Position numbers and translations under genes: made by a program. The notes under the pieces were generated by a model, which was not told where the DNA came from, did no database searches, and saw nothing but the letters and a program-made list of their open reading frames with translations. This document shows positions 55,630-64,000 of a stretch of 64,000 bases of DNA, piece after piece. Each line of letters begins with the position of its first letter. The first letter of the stretch is position 1. Origin of the DNA: Euborellia annulipes (Eukaryota; Arthropoda; Insecta; Dermaptera; Anisolabididae); NCBI GenBank assembly GCA_023213315.1, contig JAKCPI010001635.1, positions 113,870 through 177,869 on the forward strand, in the 5' to 3' direction.

Positions 55630-55859
55630 ATTATTATTTTTTTTTTTAAACATTCACACTTTTTTCTCATTCACACTCACACACACATTCACACAGTCTT
55701 TTCGGCAACTCCCATTTAAGACTTTAGACGATAACTGTTGTAATTAATATATATATTTGGGGTTCAGGCATCTGGTACCCAAATGGCTTAAATAAAATGA
55801 TCGGACTGCCTGAGTACGAACCCGCGACGTTTGGTATAGGAGGTTAGCACGCTACCTAC
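55630..55859 (-). mobile_element. tRNA-derived SINE with 12-bp TSD
   Basis: Minus strand: GAGGT-less A-box region ...CTAACCTCCTATACCAAACG, B box CGCGGGTTCGTACTCAGGCA, then ATTTAAGCCATTTGGGTACC and the CGAAAAGACTGTGTGAATGT tail. The duplication cagttctgattt is at 55618-55629 and 55860-55871. Confidence 0.85.
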
Positions 55860-56134
55860 CAGTTCTGATTTAAATCTCAAAGTTGTAAAACGGTCCGTAG
55901 GTAGGATTTTGAGGTACAAACTGGGATTACTTTCTATGTTGAATCCAACCTCCAAAAAATTAAACTGACCCTTGAAAACCTCACTGAAGATTTTAAGGTT
56001 TAAATAGAAATTTATCTTTGGACTCGGGGCTCCTTGAAGTTAATAATTACAAAATAACCACAATTTCATTTCGAAATTCCAATCCTGTACAAAGGCACAA
56101 AGAGAGCTTGACAGACAGATAGAAGAGGTTTAGC

Positions 56135-56328
56135 CAGGGCCGGAACTAGGAGATTTTTTAGGGGGGGGCAAAATTTAATTGGCCGCCCCTTTCTTAAAAT
56201 TTGCTATACAAAATTCATATCATTTTACCTTTTTTTTTTTAGTAAATCTTTCTTTAATTGCCGCCCCCCTGATATCTGCCGCCCGGGGCAAACGCACCCA
56301 CTGCCCCCCCCCCCTAGATCCGGCCCTG
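56135..56328. mobile_element. hAT-type MITE, 194 bp, perfect 8-bp TSD
   Basis: The ends CAGGGCCGGAACTAGG and CCTAGATCCGGCCCTG are near-perfect mirrors. The duplication ggtttagc is exact at 56127-56134 and 56329-56336. The interior has mirrored GGGGGGC/GCCGCCCC blocks. Confidence 0.85.
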
Positions 56329-56939
56329 GGTTTAGCTATAGTATGTATGACTGGTTTATTTTCTCCATAGCCTTAGTTATAGAAATCTTATAACGAATTT
56401 TATAACGAAAATAATTTCCCTGAAATATTTATGTATAGGAGATATACAAATTTTTATTGAAATAGATTAGTTAGGTTTTTTTTTATTTAAGAAAGTAAAA
56501 ATTATAATAAAAAGATTGAAGAGGAAATAAAGCAGTTAAGCTTAATTTATACATAATTTTATAAAAGAATGTTTTGATGTTTTATTGTATTTATGACTGA
56601 AAATAAAAGCTTGAATGCCCCTAAAATTTTTGCTCCTATGCTGTATTTATTACAGATTGGATAGATAATTTAAGAACAAAATATCCTCCTCGTTAGAGGA
56701 TAATCAAAATCGAAATTCACACCTTCTGGTCCATCGGTCGTAATTACGTAAAAATATGCTAGTTTTATTATATGTATATCTGCGGGTTTTCTTTTTTTTT
56801 ACAACAGGCAGATGTTTAAAAAATATCAAATATCACCCTTCGATTCGAAATCTAGATTAGATTATTAATTAATATTAGAATTAATTTTTCCAAAGCGAAA
56901 GAGCACAAATTTAATATATTAACTAGATAATATCGGCAT

Positions 56940-57220
56940 TTCTTGTTACAGCTTAAAGGGTCTCATTTACATGGCCACGGGGCAAATGGCGTCTGCAGAT
57001 TTACGGCGTTGGAAATCACGGCTGGCTGCGCGTGGCGTGTATCTATGTCTGTGTATAGTGATATTTGACCATGTGTGAGTGTGTGAGATGCAGGTGGGCT
57101 CCGCCCTTGTCTTAAGGCCCCTTTCTTTTCGGCATCCGGGTCAACCGGGTCTCGAACCGAGACACCCGTTTCAATCAGCCTTAAGAATTCATCTTACTGC
57201 TTCCATTTCCGGGGTGGTCC
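56940..57220. other. GC-rich island, possible exon or regulatory element
   Basis: A run of clearly higher GC after a good acceptor (GGCATTTCTTGTTACAG, ending at 56952) on the plus strand, with two open frames of about 38-44 codons and a gatgcag|gtgggc donor-like word near 57094. Neither frame spans acceptor to donor without a stop. The later part contains ggtcaaccgggtctcgaacc. I do not recognise a product. Confidence 0.25.
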
Positions 57221-59985
57221 ACACACATAATTAAAATAAATATTTGAAAAACCATATTAAGATCATGATAAATGATCGTGACAGATTGAAAAAAAATTTC
57301 AAATATTTGATCAAGTTTCGTTGTCATCGTTGCAGTAGCACGTGAAAGCATCCTGAACTAAAAGAATTTAATAAATTATTGTAGGAAATCTTGAAGTTCA
57401 AAGCCGGACGCAGGTTAAGGTATTTAATAATATTTTTTTATCATTTTATCTTTTTGGATTTTAGACTGTTTTACTTTAATAAATTTTCTATTGAATATTA
57501 TTTTTTCATATTTTTGACAAGAAAATTTTAAATTCAGGGACGTGGGACAAAAAAGTTAACTGATTTTAAGATATAAAAAGGGGGTATAGTTATTACAATA
57601 TTAGCTGGTTATAGAAAGGCAAAATTTATAGTGGCCACTTTCAAAATTCCAGAGGAGATGGATAGCATGGTGACAAACTTTTGGTCTTTATTGGAACCTA
57701 AAATTATCCAAAAATATACCGACTATTGTTTGATAATGTAGTTTCCTATCTTCCAATAATATACGTATCTTGTACAGTGATGTTTTTAAATTTACATTTT
57801 TTTTAAATAATAATTTAAAAAAAAAGAAAATTCAAGTTTTACTGCTCAGAGACATTAATGGAGGATAATATCTATATGTACTGTATGTTGAAAGTACGTA
57901 CAGTGAGCGGTACAATTATCAAATCTCCCACCCGTGGTTATGCCTATGTGGTATAGTATATGATATATAGTGAATTAATAAAATTAATGACCAAAAAAGT
58001 AATGTATTGCGCACAGAATTTAGGCAACCCAAATAGCACACGGCTGTATTGGCCAGAACCTTGTCAAAACAGACAATGTGGACCTTTTTCACAAAATTTC
58101 ATAATTTTTTTTTTAATATTCTATTTTCAAATTATTTCAAGATAAAAATTATCCCCAAGTCTTATCAGAAAAAAAATAACTTAATTTCGTTTTCGAATGA
58201 AATTCGTAGGATTGCTTAATACAGGCGTGCCATTTTGGTTGCCTAAATCCTCTGCGTTAGTCTCAATAAATATGCCAAAGATGGTACATATGGATAAGAG
58301 ACGAATAAAAAATAGTTTGGTATTATTATTATCTCTAATATTAAAAAAAAAAAAAAAATACTTCTGTATAAAATATTTTCTTAAAAAAAAAAAAAAAAAA
58401 AACTAGGGAACTCATTCCTAATAAAGGATCGTATTTAAATAACTTCTAGATCCCACCCATTTCGTCAAAAAATTTATTTACTAAATTTCAAAATGGACTT
58501 CTTTTTTCTCATACGAATGTGTAAAATAAATAAATAAAAGCGTGATCAATGGTCATGAGATATAAGTGTCAGAATAGTTATTACTCCTCGTATATTAAGA
58601 TATATTGAGAGTGAAGCTCGCATATTTAATTTGCTACATTGTATTCCTCATAGCTACATTGGTTCATGAACCTACATCAATAAAATTTTAGTTAGATTAA
58701 TAAATACTAGCTCTATAAAATATAAATTGAAATGCTAAATTATTCCGGAGTTTATTTTATGACATAATCATTCGAATCCCCTACAGGTAGTAAATAATGT
58801 CTAGAAAATATATAGGTTGGTTGGAAATCTCCCACAGGGCGTGTGGGAAATATGCAACCGATTCACTCACACTCGTTCAAATAGAGATCTCCAGTATAAA
58901 TAATCCGGCGGCTTTTCTTGAGTGATTATTCTAATTGAGGGACCCCCGTAGGGGCTTCGGCCCCTTCTTGTAACAACATCACCTAGTCATCAGTTAATGG
59001 AGCAGTTAACTTGCAATTCTCCCTCTGGTTATCAAAAAGCGAATTTTTAATAACTTCGCTTCTACCTTAATTAGCAAAATGAGTAGAACTACTTAAGAAA
59101 TAATTACATTAAAAGCAAAGAAGATTTTTTAAAAAGGGCAAGTGAGACTATTTAATGATTTAAAAGTGTTTTTTATTTATTTATTTATTGAATACATTTC
59201 AATTTCTTTTACGTTATAATAAATAAATTAAGATAGAGTAGTAATAAAATATTAGAATATTTATAAATATAGCTATCTAAATTATCTATTAAAACATATA
59301 TATAATGAATTGAAGAAATAATAAAATATAACCAAAATGATAACGAAATTATTAAAAAATTTTATATTTTCTAAACAGTTAGAGAACAGATAAGACTTAA
59401 CTATTTTTATTATAACCTGCGAAAACTGTCAGCTATTTATTCAATTCATTTTTTCGAAATCGAGATTTCATTAGATTTTTGTTCTAAAAGAGCAGAGTCT
59501 ATTTTCTTGAGAAGGAAGTGAAACCTGCCTTAGTATAATATTTAAAAAAGCCTCCCCTTCCCTGAAGGCAAAATGAGTGCAGAGAATCAATCAATTTTTT
59601 GATTAATTATACCAGAGGAGATTAAATTAATACTGGCAACCGTAGGCACTACCGTAGTTGAAACATAGTAATATAGGGAATTTAAATTACACACTAGGCT
59701 CAGTCTTGTATAAACTTCTTAAGAGGACACACCTAGTGTCGAAATACGTATAAAGTTAATAAAAAAATTTGAAACAACCAACCTAGTGAATAATTTAAAT
59801 TCACTATATGTACCAGAGATGTTTTATAATTGGAGGGGTTGGGCGCAAAGAGTGCTAACTAACAGATATATAGTTGTGAGATATTTCAATTTTAAACTTT
59901 GGAAACAAACAAAACACCAATAGGAAGTTTGTTTGCTTCTGTCAGAGCACTCTAATAGCAATATCAGGCTGAGAAACAAATTGTA
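57221..59985. other. AT-rich stretch, few landmarks
   Basis: Poly(A) tracts at 58343-58359 and 58384-58402. A stable GGGGCTTCGGCCCC hairpin lies at 58952-58965, inside a slightly GC-richer region (58800-59000). No gene or shared repeat was recognised. Confidence 0.4.
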
Positions 59986-60194
59986 CAGTGAGGGACAAAA
60001 TTAAGTCCCACCCATGCGTTTTCTACTTGTGATTGTTTCATTGTTTTTTAAAAAAATATTAGATATTTTTTAATGGTAACTTTCATGGTTCAAACCTAGA
60101 ATATTTCCAATAAAAATTTTCATTTTTTTATAAAAACAATGAAATAATGACAAGAAGAAAACGCATGGGTGGGACTTAATATTGTCCCTCACTG
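59986..60194. mobile_element. CAGTGAGGG-ended TA MITE, full palindrome
   Basis: The element is 209 bp and nearly a complete palindrome: CAGTGAGGGACAAAATTAAG, GTCCCACCCATGCGTTTTCT, ACTTGTGATTGTTTCATTGT and their complements. TA lies on both sides (59984-59985 and 60195-60196). Tc1/mariner-type from target and CAGT ends. Copies are at 10051, 63291 and 63564. Confidence 0.85.
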
Positions 60195-60196
60195 TA

Positions 60197-61259
60197 CAAC
60201 TCGTACAGACCTTTGCTCAATTGATTGTGCTGAAAAGTCGGGTTTGTCAATTGTGGGTAGCACTATCTGCAGCCGACCTCTTCAATTAATCGAAAATTCC
60301 ATTAGTTAAGGGGATTTAGAATCCATATTTATCAAAATACTGTATGTTGGATAGCATATGCAATTTAAATAAATTTCAAAAATTAGGACATCTATTGAGC
60401 CTTAAAACGCTTAGAAGTCAGACTTCTATCTCAGCATCAAGAGACAGACAGAAAGCACAACCCTGGTAGATGATTTGAGAATTGGAATAACATTTTTTAA
60501 TTAAAGATAATATTTTTGTATGGATACCGTAAGAAAATAAATTAAGATGTTTAGATTTTTCGGATCATTTGAGTCATTTCCAAAACTTAAATTACTAGCC
60601 GCTATCGAAAGTTTCGTCATTCTTGTCACCTTATTTATTTAGAAATTTAAAAATGAGATAACCATAATTTTGAAATAATCTGTTCGTAAATTTCTTCAAG
60701 AGACCCAGTTAGTTGGCTTATCTTATTGTCATCAGCAGCCAGCTGAAAGATTATTATAATTATTCAAAGAGAATTTTGTCTCCGTCTGGGTTCATGAATT
60801 TTGTCATCAACACTTGCTATTGAAAAGCTATCATTATTTATTCTAATAAAAAATTACCCGTTATGTGTCGAAGAAAAAATTAAAATAATAGTAGAACAAC
60901 TAATACCGGTATGTAGTTATTTAAATGTTCTTTTGTTTCTTTAGAATTTTATATCAGCTTGACATAAATTCACAAATCCAATCTGGCTGCTTTCATACTT
61001 AATTCTTAGTCGAATTACAAATACATTCAATATAAGATTATGAAATTGGAGTAATTAATTAAAATAAATTGTAAAGGACAAAATCTTACACTAGTTAACG
61101 AGCAATGTACGATTGTTTGTTTAAACGTAAGCACATCAGTTCTCGAAAACGGCTCTTACGATTTTTTTTTTTTTTTTTAAATTTTAAATAGTCTACTATT
61201 TTCGGTTCGAACAATTTAATTTTTTTTTTGAACATCGTTCTTAAGTTCAGAAAATTTTA
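60197..61259. other. AT-rich stretch with no recognised feature
   Basis: No open frame, splice pair or repeat family was recognised. Confidence 0.5.
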
Positions 61260-61263
61260 TTAA

Positions 61264-61892
61264 GGGGGAACGGGAGCGAAGTGGTTACGCATGTTTTTCC
61301 CGATAAGAGGGCGTTGTGTATCATAAAAAGTATGCCCAAAATATCAAGTAATTCAAAAATTTGCCAAGAGATGTCAGAATGGTAGCTAATAATATTTAAT
61401 GCATTTGGTTGATTTTCATTGATCTTTTAACAATAAATACTTTATAAATGTTATTATATATTATGTATCTTTTATAAAAGCATAAAAATATATAAATATA
61501 CGCTATATATCGTCTGTTAGACTAGCCTGCCATCTATTGCAAGAATGCTGAACTAATTTGACAGTTGGTTTTTTAAATAAATCATCTAAGTTTATTTTAA
61601 AAATTTCTTAATTAATATGTGATTAATAATAACAATAAATTCATTTTTAAATTTAAAAAAAAATTAAAGATTATTGGGACTGATTGTTTTTTTGTATTTG
61701 CTTGATAACAAAAAAAATTAATTACGATAATTTTTTAATAAGTCATGAAAAAAATTATAGCTCGATATCCCAATAATCTTTTATGAATTTAATTCATTTA
61801 AAAAAAAACCGCATTGAAAAATTCCTTATAATAGTCTAGTTTTTTTTTTTTTTTTTTTTTTAAGTACGTTTAGACGTCGCTCCTGAACCCCC
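61264..61892 (+). mobile_element. Family E DNA element, copy 2
   Basis: Flanked by exact TTAA (61260-61263 and 61893-61896). The ends are GGGGGAACGGGAGCGA and TCGCTCCTGAACCCCC. High similarity to 18075-18712 throughout, with differences mostly in A/T run lengths, suggests recent spread. Confidence 0.85.
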
Positions 61893-62404
61893 TTAATAAA
61901 TAATTCTTTCATCAATAAATATAAAAATTTAACTGTTAATATGAAAATTTAGTAATCAAAAGACAGGGAAACGACATGTCGCTACATCTCCATTACAAGT
62001 GAATTTGAATAATATTTTATTAGGCAGAATTGTTTACTAAGATGATGATTATACTTGTATACATGTTTTAAACCATAAACAAAAAAAGATTTTATCAGTT
62101 TAAAAAAAGATTTTCTAATTTTTTGCTAGTGAATGGATTTGTTCATGACTTTCAGTCAGTGAGTGATGAGTCAAATAATGATGAAACAAGTCGAGAATTT
62201 AAATATGTGTTTTAACAAAAAAATAAATTTCTCTGTCTTACATTCATAAATACGCTAAAAGACTTGTCAGATAAAATTAAAAAAAAAAAAGTAAAAGTCA
62301 TAATTTTGAAAGTGTTTTTTTCAATAGGGCTGATTAAGCTGACGTTTTAGCCGGGCTTAAGTTAAGAGAGAAATGAAAAAGTAATTATTAAAAGATTTAA
62401 AAAA

Positions 62405-62452
62405 TTTTTTAATGACGTTTTGAAAGAGATTCTATCTTCATCAGGCTTTTAT
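62405..62452 (-). other. Hammerhead-like core, partly decayed
   Basis: Minus strand: exact CTGATGA, a weak AGA/TCT stem, then CAAAACGTC in place of GAAACGTC. The box is intact but the catalytic GAAA is not. Confidence 0.4.
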
Positions 62453-62639
62453 CTCAACAATTGTAAAAATATTTCAATTAAATATGTCTAATTCTGTTTG
62501 AAGTTTTTCTTTTATAACAGGAGAGGTAATGTTTACCAGTCTAGATGAGAAATAAATAAATATTTATTTTAGATCGGTTATCTTAAGTCAAATTGATGTT
62601 AATAAATTTATTAGGCAATTTTATCTCCGAACATTTCTA

Positions 62640-62905
62640 TTGTAATTAAGTCAGAAATTTGTCGGTGGGTGTGTTGAAGGTGGGGGTGTGTCTGGTATGG
62701 GTAGACCCAATGCTTCTGGTGACCGAGATTCGTAGCTTTAATAAACCACATGTAAAATTATGCATTTGGTTCGCACCATGTTCATGTTGAACCAGTGGTG
62801 TTCAAACGCTCCAATCGGCATTTCCCACGAACTCTACTTCAGGGGGTGGTGCTGCTAGTTGATGGGAGGCTCGATGTGGAGGTGGAGGCGGTTGCAGATC
62901 GGATA
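62640..62905. other. GC-rich island, unassigned
   Basis: Contains ggtgtgttgaaggtgggggt and gtggaggtggaggcggttgc. Open frames exist on the minus strand (a Pro-rich one of about 32 codons ending in TGA), but no supporting splice pair is seen. Confidence 0.25.
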
Positions 62906-63290
62906 TTTAAAAAAAAAAAATGCAATTGCAGGCATTAGCCCAATCATATAAATCAAATGAAAATATAGAACATGTGAAATATGGGCATAATTTCAACTTA
63001 ATGATTATTTTAATTTAAAATTGAATGTTTTATTATTATTACAAAATCGGTAAATAAGAGTGGAAGAATATAAAAGGTGGAATAAGGAATTAAAAATTAA
63101 AACAAGGAAAATCAATAAGGGCCAAACACAACCTCTTGGCAGAAAGTAATAAAATAAAAGTTGAATTTGACATATAAAATAATAAGAGCCTAATTTCTCT
63201 AGAATATGGGATTCCCACAATCTTCCCTCTTGGGAAAGGAGAGTATGATATTCTCATTACTTTCTGTTCTTTAATGTAATTCTCAATGTA

Positions 63291-63454
63291 CGGTGAGGGC
63301 CAATATTAAGTCCATGCGTTTTCTAGTTGTGATTATTTCATTGTTTTTACAATAGAAAATGAAAATCTTTATTGGAAATTTTCTAGGTTTGACCCATGAA
63401 AGATTCCTTTAAAAAATATATAATAATTTTTTGAATACAATGAAATAATCACTG
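63291..63454. mobile_element. CAGTGAGGG-type TA MITE, right arm shortened
   Basis: Starts CGGTGAGGGCCAATATTAAG and keeps CATGCGTTTTCTAGTTGTGA. The right side is reduced to caatgaaataatcactg, losing the GTGGGACTTAAT part. Confidence 0.7.
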
Positions 63455-63460
63455 TACATG

Positions 63461-63555
63461 TTTTTGTGGTCCGCTGAGTCCAAAAACGTGGTTTTTGCAA
63501 AATATTCTGTCTGTGAACAAAATATCTTAAGAACGAAAAGAACTCTTTTTAGCTG
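63461..63555 (-). repeat. Family A fragment
   Basis: tttttgtggtccgctgagtc, aaaaacgtggtttttgcaaa and ctgtctgtgaacaaaatatc match the right-hand third of family A read in reverse. Confidence 0.65.
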
Positions 63556-63563
63556 TCACTGTA

Positions 63564-63942
63564 CAGTGAGGGACAAATTAAGTCCCACCCATGGGTTTTC
63601 TACTTGTGATTATTGTTTTTTTTTCTCATTCACACTCAAATTCACAGTCTTTTCGGCAACTTAGGCCATTTAAGACTTTTAACGATACTCGTCTGTTTAA
63701 TATATCAATTGGTTTTCCCCCCCCCCCCCCCCCCGTCATTTGGTATCCAAATACCTTAAATAAAATCATCGGACTGCCTGGGGGTTTTCATTGTTTTTGA
63801 AAAAATATATATTTTTTAATGAAAACTTTCATGGTTTTAACCTAGAAAATTTCCAATAAAGATTTTCATTTTCTTTTATAAAAACAATGAAATAATCACA
63901 AAGTAGAAAACGCATGGGTGGGACTTAATGTGTCCCTCACTG
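63564..63942. mobile_element. CAGTGAGGG-ended TA MITE opened by a SINE
   Basis: The ends are CAGTGAGGGACAAATTAAGT and the inverse of CAGTGAGGGACACATTAAGT, flanked by TA. The palindrome is interrupted at 63615-63784 by a reverse SINE. Confidence 0.8.
63615..63784 (-). mobile_element. 5'-truncated SINE with a poly(C) expansion
   Basis: Minus strand: CAGGCAGTCCGATGATTTTA, a G run (C16 on the plus strand at about 63717-63734) and the GCCGAAAAGACTGTGAATTT tail. The tRNA head is missing. The C run may be genuine or a consensus error. Confidence 0.75.
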
Positions 63943-64000
63943 TACGAAGTACTAAGGGAGAGAGCTTATGCAGAGATTCCGGTGTCCATCTGTCCGTAAG

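Noticed and set aside
62640..62905. Proline-rich minus-strand terminal exon
   Set aside because: The frame is short and no acceptor precedes it; the composition alone explains the openness.

Overview
This window is strongly AT-rich eukaryotic DNA with long homopolymer runs and microsatellites. It contains no complete protein-coding gene. Split tRNA promoters, A-tailed SINEs with target-site duplications (TSDs), hAT, Tc1/mariner-pogo, PIF/Harbinger-like and TTAA-type DNA elements, a LINE relic and Penelope-type palindromes point to an invertebrate, most likely an arthropod. I could not place it more precisely. It reads as intergenic or intronic sequence, and most of its structure is layered transposable elements.

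Only three things look gene-related. Two are GC-rich minus-strand stretches with good splice signals: a 100-nt candidate exon (23691-23790) and a 26-nt candidate microexon (19209-19234). Their reading phases join without a break, so part of the window may be introns of a minus-strand gene whose other exons lie outside. The third is a set of transposon protein relics: a PHD-like zinc finger in a pogo-type element (45607-45789), a cysteine/histidine-rich transposase-like tail (32848-33180) and the C-terminal end of a non-LTR retrotransposon (39621-39920).

The dominant repeat, called family A here, is about 600-700 bp with a hairpin at each end and an internal CA/GACA tract. It has at least ten copies or large fragments (near 1.6, 4.6, 9.0, 11.5, 16.1, 19.6, 24.4, 29.8, 36.5, 41.5, 48.7 and 49.5 kb) plus a foldback relative at 43.7-44.6 kb. 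Other families are: TTAA-flanked elements B (27.6, 29.1, 31.6 kb) and E (18.1, 61.3 kb); TGGACC-ended TA elements D (25.1, 37.9 kb) and F (42.0, 44.7 kb); CAGTGAGGG-ended TA elements (10.1, 60.0, 63.3, 63.6 kb); hAT-type elements with 8-bp duplications (0.26, 6.2, 25.2, 35.1, 42.1, 56.1 kb); and several tRNA-derived SINEs.

The most interesting signal is a hammerhead-ribozyme-like core (CTGATGA, stem II, GAAACGTC) that recurs at about sixteen sites. Five sit in palindromic elements. Four of these have clear 12-15 bp target-site duplications, and most have an unpaired tail of about 32-38 nt on one side; the fifth has a less certain A-rich duplication. This layout resembles Penelope-like retroelement terminal repeats. 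The copy at 26288-26340 has all three hammerhead helices, including an 8-bp stem I and the self-complementary ACGU stem III that suits cleavage as a dimer. Nested insertions at 25.1-26.7 kb, compared with an intact copy of the host element at 37.9 kb, give a readable insertion history.

A few tracts (14706-14799, 16490-16645, 49545-49990) are homopolymer-rich and look like assembly or polishing errors.
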